Source: Candidatus Hemicellulosilyticus sp. P3
Lineage (GTDB): Bacteria > Bacteroidota > Bacteroidia > Bacteroidales > P3
Reading direction: 5' to 3'
Assembly: GCA_001543385.1 (NCBI GenBank)
Contig: LPNH01000002.1
Span: 62,001-126,000 of the forward strand
Length of the DNA: 64,000 nucleotides
Positions 22,001-31,151 of this stretch are shown here, in pieces. The position numbers and the translations under genes are program-made. The notes beneath the pieces are model-generated. The model saw nothing but the letters and a program-made list of their open reading frames with translations, made no database searches and was not told where the DNA came from. The first letter of the stretch is position 1. Every line of letters starts with the position of its first letter.

Positions 22001-22106
22001 CGATCTCGATCAAGCCGTTCCCCGTGTTGACCTGGGCAAAAACGTTTGCGGTGAAAATCAACGACAGGCCGGCAAAGAGGCCGAAAAGAATCTTGTTTCC
22101 TTTCAT
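19017..22106 (-). CDS. Large secreted beta-propeller-like protein with T9SS type A sorting domain
   Basis: N-terminal signal; repeated propeller-like segments; C-terminal [16 protein letters not shown]...[10 protein letters not shown]...[10 protein letters not shown]...SKLVIR. Confidence 0.75.
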   Translation of the reverse strand: MKGNKILFGLFAGLSLIFTANVFAQVNTGNGLIEIGPDNVAGRVTSIVIDQSDNTHQTIYAGAATGGLFVRSNDTRRAPYANMWNRVKCVVDGEEVSLPVSHMIQGPDNTIYIATGEGCFNKSDKFSTMSMLGRGIFRFNPVTGELSRIPNTEPSDINHPFASVNKLACLTYNGVLYFYAATSQGLYRWTVSSEADWSNTPVCYQPNYPIYDVVPIQASKMVYFSSFGSLYRISDVSSSSTPVDIYNSMPSTDVPCIVRLAVATKSDNTTYVYAMRIRNNGLLDGLYLTTNHSTWTQLTPTSVQPFTVTPGFECGALCVDPDDADRIYIAGSSIYSGKGFLPGQLYTWIKNSYNEYEFGSSNYMSDIFSSYGFVHSGINQIVCARQEGYDNPVYYIATDGGVFVSYNEMSTFGNINKGLNNVEVNGLAVATDGSLLIGANKNANIFVESRMAHNGGTGIASWYDTHPETNTNHHGNVIWGGNGGQVAVSRFQQYSPLVRRNIFTSSDRLGYGRASNDYADYSNTQTWTTGLGFLSSLVATPYTVPQMAFWEGDNVTTSSDTIFTEIDTLAYATRHASTGDTLIPLRPGTEILAGDEITVFSRNNSYYPVVYTVPEDFTVQAGDVLRVKNPIRSNLFTVGKKVGSNSTMLEIYMTWMPSDFRKVWYEHTSSTEESEAEKSEKMQWAKIYAYNITSSDYSVGGMAVSNDGNSLYIAFNNRSQNQSFIFRVSGLLTNIDYAGTITDIKSSLTYGAVNWSLDTMSISGPTRFSRCISSIAVDPREGTDHIIATFQGYGAGSNVVDIRNASTASPVVTYKTVAGNIPAFSALVELTGGDVYVGTDDGVWVATASSYASASTSWQRHGSLAGVPVTAICQQTHVMPVVHAINHVGINVENYTFARTKYPYAIYFGTYGRGVFMDSTYVVDHTNEIVDPSDYLGINDVIAGNIGHIKLYPNPASDRVRLQFTLPTSASVVVRIYDINGKQVMADNLGYRAEGALTHTVNCSSLSRGVYLVHVTTAQGSAASKLVIR

Positions 22107-22205
22107 ATAACAGTAGCAGTTAATTTTTTACGAATATACAATCTCATTGTTATCAGCGCCGTTGCATTATAATGACGTACCGTCACCACAAAACAAAAGC
22201 GACTG

Positions 22206-22213
22206 CAAAGTTA
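22206..22213 (-). promoter_or_regulatory. Bacteroidetes -7 box (TAACTTTG) for the T9SS protein gene
   Basis: CAAAGTTA on + strand, upstream of the 22106 start. Confidence 0.5.
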
Positions 22214-22334
22214 CAAAAAATAATGGAAACGTTTATCATAGCAAAAAAAAATAATCAAACACTGCAATAAAGGATTTGAGCAGAGCGTTTATTTAACACT
22301 AAAAATACGAATTTTAATATCTCAGAACATAATT

Positions 22335-23339
22335 ATGGAGGATTCTATCAACATTCAGGAGCTTAACGAGCGCATTCAGAAAGAGAGCGCTTTTGTTGAC
22401 GTGCTGCAGTATGAGCTGCGCAAGACGATTGTCGGGCAGAAACAGATGCTTGAGAGCCTGCTTGTCGGCCTTCTCAGCAACGGGCATATCCTGCTGGAAG
22501 GTGTGCCCGGGCTGGCGAAAACACTGACCATCACAACGCTGGCTCGCGCTATCGACGCCAAATTCAGCCGTATACAGTTTACACCGGACCTGTTGCCCGC
22601 CGATTTGGTGGGAACAATGATTTACAGTCAGAAGAATGAAAACTTCGTCGTGAAAAAGGGGCCTGTTTTCTCTAATTTTATTTTAGCCGATGAAATCAAC
22701 CGCGCCCCGGCCAAGGTGCAAAGCGCTCTGCTGGAAGCCATGCAGGAGCGCCAGGTAACCATTGGCGAGACGAGCTATGCACTGGAAGAGCCTTTTTTGG
22801 TCATGGCGACGCAGAACCCCATCGAACAGGAGGGGACCTATCCGCTACCCGAAGCCCAGGTGGACCGCTTCATGTTGAAAACAGTGATCAGCTACCCCAA
22901 AAAGGACGAGGAGCGTCAGATTTTACACCAACAAGTCCAAGGGTATGCCGGGGACCGCGTCGCAACAAAGCCGGTGCTGACTCCGGCTGACATTCTGAAA
23001 GCCCGCCGTGTGGTCCACGATGTGTACATGGACGAGAAAATCGAAGGGTATATCACCGATATTATTTTTGCAACCCGCTACCCGGAACAGTCGGGGCTTG
23101 AACGACTGAAGGGACTGATTGCCTACGGCGCCTCGCCTCGCGGAACCATCAATTTGGCACTGGCGGCCAAAGCCTATGCCTTTATCAAACGGCGCGGATA
23201 TGTCATCCCCGAAGATGTGCGGGCCATGGCGATGGATGTGCTGCGGCACCGCGTGGGACTCACCTATGAAGCCGAGGCCGACAACATCAGCAGCGAGGAG
23301 ATTGTCAACGAGATTCTGAACAGGGTTGATGTTCCGTAA
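22335..23339 (+). CDS. MoxR family AAA ATPase
   Basis: GHILLEGVPGLAKTLTI, FILADEINRAPAKVQSALLEAMQERQVTIG, MATQNPIEQEGTYPLPEAQVDRFM. Confidence 0.95.
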   Translation: MEDSINIQELNERIQKESAFVDVLQYELRKTIVGQKQMLESLLVGLLSNGHILLEGVPGLAKTLTITTLARAIDAKFSRIQFTPDLLPADLVGTMIYSQKNENFVVKKGPVFSNFILADEINRAPAKVQSALLEAMQERQVTIGETSYALEEPFLVMATQNPIEQEGTYPLPEAQVDRFMLKTVISYPKKDEERQILHQQVQGYAGDRVATKPVLTPADILKARRVVHDVYMDEKIEGYITDIIFATRYPEQSGLERLKGLIAYGASPRGTINLALAAKAYAFIKRRGYVIPEDVRAMAMDVLRHRVGLTYEAEADNISSEEIVNEILNRVDVP

Positions 23340-23381
23340 GTCAGGCTAACACAAACTAATTAGACACATCAGACTAATTAG

Positions 23382-24251
23382 ATGGAAAATGATATTCTAA
23401 AGAAAGTCCGCCGTATCGAAATCAAAGCACGCGGACTGTCACACCAGATGTTCGGGGGTGAATACCAGAGTGTGTTCAAGGGACACGGCATGGCATTCAG
23501 CGAAGTACGCGAATATCAGTATGGTGACGATGTGCGTGACATTGACTGGAATGTCACGGCACGGCTCCACCATCCCTATGTGAAGATTTATGAAGAGGAA
23601 CGCGAGCTCACCGTGATGTTGCTGGTGGATGTGAGCGGCAGCAACCGTTTCGGCACCCACAGCCAATTTAAGGAGGAGCTTGTTGCTGAGGTCGCCGCCA
23701 CACTGGCTTTCAGCGCCATAGAAAGCAACGACAAGGTGGGGGTCATTCTTTTCAGCGACCGTATTGAGAAGTATATACCGCCACAAAAAGGGACCAAGCA
23801 CATCCTGCGCATCATCCGGGAACTGATAAGCTATACGCCACTGAGCCAAGGCACCGACATCGGCAATGCATTACGTTATTTCACCAATGTGGTGAAGAAA
23901 CGCTGTACGGCATTTTTGCTGAGCGACTGCTTCGACACCGGGTTTGAGGAACCGCTGAAAATCGCAGCCCGCAAGCACGATATGGCGGTACTGCGGATAT
24001 GCGACCGGAATGAACGGCAACTGCCTGACATCGGCCTGGTCAAAATGTACGACCCCGAGAACGGCGCCACCCGTTGGGTGGACACATCGTCGGCTTTGGC
24101 ACAGGCGCATTATGCCGAACGTTACACCGAACTGCAGCGGCAGACCGACGAGATGTTGCGACGGCACAATATTGACAGCGCCGACCTGTACACCGGCAAT
24201 GATTTTGTCAAACCGCTGATGCGACTCTTCCGCAGCCGCCGCACAAGATAA
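23382..24251 (+). CDS. DUF58 domain-containing protein
   Basis: VFKGHGMAFSEVREYQYGDDVRDIDWNVTAR, LLVDVSGSNRFGT. Confidence 0.93.
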   Translation: MENDILKKVRRIEIKARGLSHQMFGGEYQSVFKGHGMAFSEVREYQYGDDVRDIDWNVTARLHHPYVKIYEEERELTVMLLVDVSGSNRFGTHSQFKEELVAEVAATLAFSAIESNDKVGVILFSDRIEKYIPPQKGTKHILRIIRELISYTPLSQGTDIGNALRYFTNVVKKRCTAFLLSDCFDTGFEEPLKIAARKHDMAVLRICDRNERQLPDIGLVKMYDPENGATRWVDTSSALAQAHYAERYTELQRQTDEMLRRHNIDSADLYTGNDFVKPLMRLFRSRRTR

Positions 24252-24263
24252 AGACCAATGACT

Positions 24264-25127
24264 ATGATACGACATGCAATATTGTTATCACTATTGATGG
24301 CCATTGTGTGCCCAGGGCCGGCGATGAGCCAGATAGCGTTGGACAGCACCCATATCGTCATCGGGAATCAGACCGAGCTGACCGTGTCTCACGCCAACCG
24401 CTACCCCACCCTCGAAGAGCTTTCGCAAAACAGTCTTGTCGCTTTGAGACAGTGGTTTGACACCGCATCGGAGACACAGCACACGCTGATGACCTGTTTT
24501 GAGCCTGGCGAGCACTGGCTGCGGCTGGGCGACGACTCCGTCCTGCTTACCGTCTACGATGTTGCGGACGTGGACACGGCAAGCGACGAAATCCGCGATA
24601 TCGCCGACATCGAGACGGTGCCGCTTACGTTTTGGGATGCAGCACGCTGGGTGTTGTTGGCACTCATCGCCGTCCTATTGGCCGCGGCAGCATGGTATAC
24701 CGTGCAGAGAGTGCGCAACAGACAACCGGTTGTCAAATTGTCCGCCAAACCGCCGCTGCCTCCGCACACACGGGCGCTGAACGCCCTTGAAACACTGCGG
24801 CGCAAGCAGCTATGGCAACAAGGTGCCGTGAAAGACTACCACACGGAGCTCACCGATATTGTGCGACAATATCTGGAAGAACGCTGCGGCATAACATCCA
24901 GCGAGATGACCAGCGACCAGACTCTCGAAGCCTTTGCCGCCTGGTGGGGAATCCACCGCGACGGCAGCGAGAGCAACCCCGAGGAATTGCTTGACGGGAT
25001 GCTGCGCACCGCCGACATGGTGAAGTTCGCCAAGTCGGAGCCACTGCCCTACGAACACGACCGCTCGATGGCACAAGCCATCGCTTTGGTCGAGGCGCTC
25101 ATTCCTAAAAATGAAGTTCATGAGTAA
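24264..25127 (+). CDS. Bat-operon membrane protein (DUF4381-like)
   Basis: Signal peptide, single TM helix, cytosolic helical tail; position between DUF58 and BatA genes. Confidence 0.6.
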   Translation: MIRHAILLSLLMAIVCPGPAMSQIALDSTHIVIGNQTELTVSHANRYPTLEELSQNSLVALRQWFDTASETQHTLMTCFEPGEHWLRLGDDSVLLTVYDVADVDTASDEIRDIADIETVPLTFWDAARWVLLALIAVLLAAAAWYTVQRVRNRQPVVKLSAKPPLPPHTRALNALETLRRKQLWQQGAVKDYHTELTDIVRQYLEERCGITSSEMTSDQTLEAFAAWWGIHRDGSESNPEELLDGMLRTADMVKFAKSEPLPYEHDRSMAQAIALVEALIPKNEVHE

Positions 25128-26112
25128 CATCACCTTTGCACAGCCCGCGATGCTGTGGCTGCTGATTGCGGTCCCGTTGATGATAGCATGGTACGTGCTG
25201 CGCTACCGCAAGCAGAAACCCGCGCTGCAATATGCAACACTGTCACTTTTTGAGGGGCAGAAGCCTTCGCTGCGCCAACGGCTCTACCCCCTGCTCATCG
25301 CACTGCGATGCCTGGCAGTTGCCAGTATCGCCATAGCCTTGTCTCACCCCCAGAGCCGGCTCAGCCGTCAGGAAGTGAAAGTGGAAGGCATTGACATTGT
25401 GCTGGCCTTGGATGTCAGCGGCAGCATGCTGGCCTGTGACTTCAAACCCGACCGCCTTGAAGCGGCCAAGTCGGTGGCCAGAGATTTCATCGAAGGCCGG
25501 AAAAGCGACCGCATCGGCTTGGTTATCTTTGCCGGAGAGTCGTTCACGCAAGTACCGCTCACCATTGACCACAATGTGCTGAAACGTCAACTGGCCTCGC
25601 TCAAAAGCGGACAGATACAAGACGGCACCGCCATGGGCGACGGATTGGCGACCGCCATCAACCGCGTGAAGGACAGCGAAGCCAAAAGCAAGGTGATCAT
25701 CTTGCTCACCGACGGAGTGAATAACATGGGATCCGTAGACCCTTACAATGCCGCCGAGATTGCCGCCCTTTACGGCATCCGGCTTTATACGGTTGGCATC
25801 GGGACGCGAGGCACCGCCCCCTACCCTTTCAAGGACCAGTTCGGACGCATACACTATCAACCTGTGGAGGTTGAGATTGACGAGCAGTTGCTCACCCAGA
25901 TGGCTCAAAGCACCGACGGCGGCACCTATTACCGTGCCACCGACAAAAAGACGCTGCAGGAAATTTTCCACCAGATAGACCGGCTGGAGAAGAGCAAGAT
26001 TGATGTGACCCGATTTGCCCAAACCAAAGACGAACAAGGCCGGTTCATCTGGTTGGCGCTGGGGGCGCTGTTGCTCGAGCTGCTGCTGGCACTGTTCTAT
26101 TTCAAATCATAG
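25111..26112 (+). CDS. batA: BatA-type VWA domain membrane protein
   Basis: LALDVSGSMLACDFKPDRLEAAK MIDAS motif, LLTDGVNNMGSVDPYNAAEIA; TM helices at both ends. Confidence 0.9.
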   Translation: MKFMSNITFAQPAMLWLLIAVPLMIAWYVLRYRKQKPALQYATLSLFEGQKPSLRQRLYPLLIALRCLAVASIAIALSHPQSRLSRQEVKVEGIDIVLALDVSGSMLACDFKPDRLEAAKSVARDFIEGRKSDRIGLVIFAGESFTQVPLTIDHNVLKRQLASLKSGQIQDGTAMGDGLATAINRVKDSEAKSKVIILLTDGVNNMGSVDPYNAAEIAALYGIRLYTVGIGTRGTAPYPFKDQFGRIHYQPVEVEIDEQLLTQMAQSTDGGTYYRATDKKTLQEIFHQIDRLEKSKIDVTRFAQTKDEQGRFIWLALGALLLELLLALFYFKS

Positions 26113-26141
26113 ACATAGTATTTCGCACTGAAAGAAAAACA

Positions 26142-28001
26142 ATGATTCATTTCGCACATCCAAAACTGTTATATCTGCTCTTCGCCGTAGCGGCGCTCAT
26201 CGCGGCCCGCGTTGTGATGCAACTGACACGGCGACGGCGTCTGGAACGTTTTGCGGACCGGAGGATGTTTGCCCGGCTCATGCCCGATGCGTCCCGGATA
26301 CGACCCACATTGAAGTACGGACTGCTGATGGCCGCCCTCACGCTGCTCATCGTGGCCGTCGCCAATCCGCAGATGGGGAGCAAGCGAGTCAAAGGCGAAC
26401 GGATAGGAAGCGATGTGGCCATCTGTCTGGACATTTCCAACAGCATGATGGCGGAAGACATTCAGCCCAACCGACTGGAACGCGCCAAACGAATGGTCAA
26501 CAGGCTTTTAGAGCACATGACCGGCGACCGGGTGTCGCTGGTGGTCTTTGCCGGGAGCAGTTACATTCAAATGCCGCTCACCAATGACTATAGCGCCACG
26601 CGGCTGTTTCTGGACCAAATCGACTGCAGCATGATCAGCACCCAAGGCACCGCAATCGGCGATGCCATCGGAAAAGCCATGCAGTCGCTGGGCTATGGCG
26701 AGGCAGAATGGGAACGGAACAAAGGCCGCGCCATCATCATCATATCCGACGGCGAGAATCATGAAGACGATGCACAACAGGCGGCCCGCGACGCAGCCAG
26801 CGAGGGGGTGACGGTATGTGCCATCGGCATGGGACTGCCTGACGGCGCCCCTATCCCCCAGTATGACCGGAACGGCCGGCGCACAGGGTTGAAACAAGAC
26901 TCCGAAGGCAATACGGTGCTCACCCATCTTAACGAGCAGATGCTCGAGGATGTCGCCCGTGCAGGCAAGGGCATCTATCTGCGCGGAGGCAACATCAACG
27001 CGAGCCTGGACAACATTTACAACACGCTTGACAAACTGGAAAAAGCTCACTATGACGAAGCTCTGTTCGAACAATACGAAAGCCTGTACCAATATCCTGT
27101 CGCACTGGCGCTGCTATGTTTATTGGCCGACCTTCTTGTTTTCGAACGGCGCAACCGCCGCCGTTTCGGCTTGATTGCATTGATGCTCCTGCTGCCTGTC
27201 GCAGCCATGTCGCAAAACACCCAGACACGCAAATTGATGCGGCAAGGCAACCGACAGTACAGGAACGGCCGCTTCGACAACGCCGAACTGCGCTACAGGC
27301 AGGCGCTGGAGCACGACAGTGCATACGGAACCGGCCACTACAACCTCGGCAACGCGCTCTACCGCCAACAACAATTCTCTCAATCCGCCGAACACTTCGG
27401 CAAGGTCCTGCAGCGTACCGACCTGGATACAGCCCGAAGAAGCAGGGTGCTGCACAACCGGGGCAACAGCTATCTGAAAGCCGGATTGGCCGACCGGGAA
27501 AACGGAGGCGAATTCTTTCAAAAAGCCGTCAACGATTATCAAGAAGCGCTGAAGCTTACACCACAAAACGACCAAACCCGCTACAACCTCTCCTATGCCC
27601 GGAAACTGTTGCAACAAAGTCAACAGAACCAACAAAACCAGCAGAACCAACAAAACCAGCAGAACCAGCAGAACCAGCAGAACCAGCAGGATCAACAGAA
27701 CCAACAAAACCAGCAGAACCAACAGGATCAACAGAACCAGCAAGACCAGCAGGATCAACAAAATCAACAGAACAGGCAGAATCAACAGGATCGGCAGGAG
27801 AAACAAGAGCAAGGGAATCAGGAGCGGAACAACAAGCCGGGACAACGCGGCAAGCAAAACCAGACCGAACCCGACCAACAGCGGCGACAGGATGCAGAAC
27901 GCATTCTGCGTGCCGTGGAACAAAATGAAAAACAGAGCCTGAAAGAGCATCGAAAAGGTGTCGAAACGGGTCGGGCGAAACGGATCGGAAAGGATTGGTG
28001 A
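26142..28001 (+). CDS. BatB-BatC fusion: VWA domain plus TPR plus Q/N-rich tail
   Basis: CLDISNSMMAEDIQPNRLERAK and IISDGENHEDDA (BatB); then TPR region RQGNRQYRNGRFDNAELRYRQAL (BatC); then long QQNQ tract. Confidence 0.88.
   Translation: MIHFAHPKLLYLLFAVAALIAARVVMQLTRRRRLERFADRRMFARLMPDASRIRPTLKYGLLMAALTLLIVAVANPQMGSKRVKGERIGSDVAICLDISNSMMAEDIQPNRLERAKRMVNRLLEHMTGDRVSLVVFAGSSYIQMPLTNDYSATRLFLDQIDCSMISTQGTAIGDAIGKAMQSLGYGEAEWERNKGRAIIIISDGENHEDDAQQAARDAASEGVTVCAIGMGLPDGAPIPQYDRNGRRTGLKQDSEGNTVLTHLNEQMLEDVARAGKGIYLRGGNINASLDNIYNTLDKLEKAHYDEALFEQYESLYQYPVALALLCLLADLLVFERRNRRRFGLIALMLLLPVAAMSQNTQTRKLMRQGNRQYRNGRFDNAELRYRQALEHDSAYGTGHYNLGNALYRQQQFSQSAEHFGKVLQRTDLDTARRSRVLHNRGNSYLKAGLADRENGGEFFQKAVNDYQEALKLTPQNDQTRYNLSYARKLLQQSQQNQQNQQNQQNQQNQQNQQNQQDQQNQQNQQNQQDQQNQQDQQDQQNQQNRQNQQDRQEKQEQGNQERNNKPGQRGKQNQTEPDQQRRQDAERILRAVEQNEKQSLKEHRKGVETGRAKRIGKDW
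27612..27800 (+). repeat. Low-complexity coding repeat, degenerate 9-bp unit encoding (N/D)-Q-Q
   Basis: Iterated cagaaccagcagaaccagcag... in frame within the BatB-BatC ORF. Confidence 0.9.
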
Positions 28002-28029
28002 AAAAGGTAAAATTTACCATAGCAATACA

Positions 28030-30654
28030 ATGAAAAGAAAACGTTATATATCACTGTTATTCTCAGTGTTTCTCACAATCAGCCCCCAGGCCCAGGAGGT
28101 ACGGATCCAGGCTCCGTCCTCGGTAGGAGCCGGGGAGCAGTTCGCTGTGAGTTATACCGTCAACGGACATGCCGACAGAATAGAGACCCCAAAAACGACC
28201 AATCTGACCCGCATCGGAGGCCCCGGCACGTCGACAAGCCAGTCGATCAGCATTGTCAACGGCCGCCGGGAGAGCAGCCGGACAACCACTTTCACCTTTT
28301 ACTACCGCGCTGGCGATGAAGGCACCGCAACGATAGGCGAAGCCGGCTGCAATGTCGACGGCAAGCGGCTGATGAGCCGCAGCATACAAATACAAGTGCT
28401 GAAGAGCTCGCCGCAACAGACACGACAGCAGCAACAGGACGCCTGGGATGACTGGGGCGACCCCTTTGCGCAAATGCGCCAGATGCAACAACAGTTGCGC
28501 CAACAGATGACGGGCGGCGCCGCACCGTCACGACAGCAACCGGTGTCCATCGACGCCAACAGTCTGTTTGCCCAAGCCGCTGTAAGCAATAAACACCCTT
28601 ACGCCGGAGAACAGATTATTGTCACCTACCGCGTCTACACACAGGTGTCGCTGCGCCAGTTTCTTATCGACAAACTGCCCGGCAACAAAGGTTTCTGGGC
28701 CGAGGATCTGACCGGCGACCAACGGCAGGTGCGGCAATGGGAAGAGGAACTCAACGGCAAACAGTATATGGTGGCTGAAATTCGCCGTGGCGCTCTCTAC
28801 GCCCAGCAAAGCGGAAAATTACGCATCGAACCTCTCGACCTCGATGTTTTGGCCATGGTGCCACGACAACGCACCGGATCTATCTTTGACCTTTTCAACG
28901 ACCCGTTTTTCAATATGGGACAAGCCGTCGAACGCCACCTGCGAACCGGCGCCATCGACATCAACGTGAAACCGCTGCCCCCGGCTCCGGACAACTACTG
29001 CGGCGCTGTGGGACAATTCGAAATCACCTCCGGGATTGACAATCATGAGTTGCGGGCCAACGAGGCTGTCACCTACCGTGTGACGCTGCAAGGAAAAGGC
29101 AATTTGATGCTCGTAGGGGCACCTGAGGTCAATTTTCCGTCGGCATTCGAGGTCTATGAACCGACTGTCAACGACAAAATTAACCGCAGCAATGACGGTG
29201 TAAGCGGCAGTCGCACATTCGAATGGGTGCTTATACCGCGAAGCCAGGGCGAATATGAGATTCCCTCCACCGAGATCAGCTATTTCGACCCGCAGACCGG
29301 ACACTATGTCAGCCAAACGCTGGAGGCTGTGACATTGCATGTCGGTGCGGCAGATGCCCGCACCGCCCGGCAAGTAAGCAGCAAGCACAGTATTGACCGC
29401 CTGAACCGCGACATCAATTATATTCACACCGGCAGACCCAGCCTGCGCCGGACAACAGCATGGCAGCATGCTGAATGGTGGTTCTGGGTGACGCTGGCGC
29501 TCATTGCGGCACAGACTGTCGCCATCCCGCTGTGGCACAGCCGCCGACAGGAACAGCTGCAGGATGTGGCCGGCCTAAGACAGAAAAGAGCCATGCGCGA
29601 AGCCAAACGCAGACTGAAGAAAGCCGAACGACATCTGAATGACGGCAATGACGAGTCGTTTTATGAGGAAGTTTACAAAGCCATCTGGGGCTGTATCGCC
29701 GACAAGTATAACATTGAACTGTCGCAACTCAGCGGCGACACGGTTCGCAGCCATCTGGCGATGAAAAAGGTGGCGGAAGCCCAACAAGAAGAAATCATGC
29801 AAACGCTACAAGAGGTGGACTTCGCACGCTTCGGTCCGGGAGACAGCGGCAGCAAAAAACAAACAATCTACAGCAAAGCGCTGGCCATGATACGCAACCT
29901 TTCGTTTGTCCTGGCCGCATTGCTGGTGTCCACCGGCAATGTGCAAGCATCGAACCCACAGGCTACAGACTTGTTTGAAGCTGGAAACGCCGCCTATCAA
30001 AGCGGCGACTACGAATCAGCCATAGAATATTACAGCCGTCTGTTGGACGACGGGTTGAGCTCTGCCGACCTTTACTATAACCTGGGCAACGCCTTCTATC
30101 GCAACGGACAACTGGGCTATGCCATCCTGAATTATCAACGAAGCCTGTTGCTCCGGCCCAACGCTTCCGATGCACGTGAGAACCTGACAATCGCACAGTC
30201 CAAGACATATGACCACATCGAGCCGTTGCCGCGGGTACAGTTGCGGCGGCACCTGCAACGGGCGGCACAACTGCCGGGCCCGCGAGGATGGCGGCTGATT
30301 GTGCTGTCATTGGCCGCTTTAACCGGAGCGGGCCTTGTTGCAAGACGCATCGGGAACAGCCACAGCTGGCGCAAGCGCGGCCTCGTGTGCAGCGTGACGG
30401 CAGGGTTGCTGCTGCTGCCGGCAACGGGCTGCGCTTGGTTGACACAACGACAACTTAACGATAGCGGGCGCATGGTGGTGCTTGAACCCGACGCTTCGGT
30501 GTACTCGGCACCCGAAGAACGGAGCAGTTTGGCTTTTGTGATACACGAAGGCACCACCGTAGACATTGTAGAGGTGCTGGACGGCTGGTACCGTATCCGT
30601 CTCGACGACGGAAATAACGGATGGATCCATCAAAACAAAGGAGAACAGATATGA
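28030..30654 (+). CDS. BatD-BatE fusion: oxygen-tolerance-like BatD domain plus TPR plus SH3-like domain
   Basis: N-terminal BatD features (VSYTVNGHADRIETPKTTNLTRIGGPGTSTS...), TPR LFEAGNAAYQSGDYESAIEYYSRLL, C-terminal SH3-like VYSAPEERSSLAFVIHEGTTVDIVEVLDGWYRIRLDDGNNGWIH. Confidence 0.88.
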   Translation: MKRKRYISLLFSVFLTISPQAQEVRIQAPSSVGAGEQFAVSYTVNGHADRIETPKTTNLTRIGGPGTSTSQSISIVNGRRESSRTTTFTFYYRAGDEGTATIGEAGCNVDGKRLMSRSIQIQVLKSSPQQTRQQQQDAWDDWGDPFAQMRQMQQQLRQQMTGGAAPSRQQPVSIDANSLFAQAAVSNKHPYAGEQIIVTYRVYTQVSLRQFLIDKLPGNKGFWAEDLTGDQRQVRQWEEELNGKQYMVAEIRRGALYAQQSGKLRIEPLDLDVLAMVPRQRTGSIFDLFNDPFFNMGQAVERHLRTGAIDINVKPLPPAPDNYCGAVGQFEITSGIDNHELRANEAVTYRVTLQGKGNLMLVGAPEVNFPSAFEVYEPTVNDKINRSNDGVSGSRTFEWVLIPRSQGEYEIPSTEISYFDPQTGHYVSQTLEAVTLHVGAADARTARQVSSKHSIDRLNRDINYIHTGRPSLRRTTAWQHAEWWFWVTLALIAAQTVAIPLWHSRRQEQLQDVAGLRQKRAMREAKRRLKKAERHLNDGNDESFYEEVYKAIWGCIADKYNIELSQLSGDTVRSHLAMKKVAEAQQEEIMQTLQEVDFARFGPGDSGSKKQTIYSKALAMIRNLSFVLAALLVSTGNVQASNPQATDLFEAGNAAYQSGDYESAIEYYSRLLDDGLSSADLYYNLGNAFYRNGQLGYAILNYQRSLLLRPNASDARENLTIAQSKTYDHIEPLPRVQLRRHLQRAAQLPGPRGWRLIVLSLAALTGAGLVARRIGNSHSWRKRGLVCSVTAGLLLLPATGCAWLTQRQLNDSGRMVVLEPDASVYSAPEERSSLAFVIHEGTTVDIVEVLDGWYRIRLDDGNNGWIHQNKGEQI

Positions 30655-31052
30655 ACGGAACTGTACTGCAGGCTACCGACGGACGTTTGCATATCGCCAT
30701 AGCATGCCACAGCGCCTGTGCACACTGTGAAACGAATAAAACATGCGGCTTTGCCGAGAGTAAGGAAAAGGAGATTGAAGTGGAGTGCGACGACTGGAGG
30801 CGCTACACCGCCGGCGATGCTGTCTCCGTGGACATACGCGAGTCGCAAGGTCTGCTGGCCGTGCTGATTGCCTATATCCTGCCGTCAGTGCTGGGCCTGG
30901 CCTTTTTTTTCGCCACCTGCCGTCCGTGGGGTGAACTTTACTCGGCACTGGGCACCATCGTCTTTTTCGGAGTATACGCCGCCGTGTTGCGACTTATGCG
31001 CCACCGCCTGCAACGCCGCTTCACATACCATGTTGCGAAAGCCGGTGAGTAG
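30651..31052 (+). CDS. SoxR-reducing system protein RseC family
   Basis: Cys motif CHSACAHCETNKTCGF, two TM helices, total length about 134 aa. Confidence 0.75.
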   Translation: MNGTVLQATDGRLHIAIACHSACAHCETNKTCGFAESKEKEIEVECDDWRRYTAGDAVSVDIRESQGLLAVLIAYILPSVLGLAFFFATCRPWGELYSALGTIVFFGVYAAVLRLMRHRLQRRFTYHVAKAGE

Positions 31053-31121
31053 CCACGGCCCTGCCCGCCGCACCTCGCCCGCAGCCCGCAAAAAACGCAA
31101 CATCAATTTTCATTTTTTCAG

Positions 31122-31129
31122 TATCTTTG
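31122..31129 (+). promoter_or_regulatory. Bacteroidetes -7 box TATCTTTG
   Basis: gTATCTTTGc 23 bp upstream of the caspase-like gene. Confidence 0.6.
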
Positions 31130-31151
31130 CAAAATCTGAAAACCATTTTCC

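Noticed and set aside
21195-22172. 325-aa plus-strand ORF opposite the T9SS beta-propeller gene (also 7746-8618 opposite the MFS gene)
   Set aside because: Antisense shadows of well-supported genes; D/G/V/H-rich translation without domains.
27600-27830. Regularly repeated DNA resembling a short-unit array or CRISPR-like region
   Set aside because: Period is about 9 bp, in frame within a long TPR/VWA protein, with no spacers; it is a coding QQN repeat.
27116-27928. 270-aa plus-strand ORF in another frame of the BatB-BatC gene
   Set aside because: Alternate-frame artefact of the same repeat and TPR coding DNA; lacks an independent start signal.
27120-27950. Minus-strand 276-aa ORF rich in Leu/Val that looks like a membrane protein
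   Set aside because: It is the antisense shadow of the Q/N repeat and the TPR coding region; composition is an artefact of the repeat.
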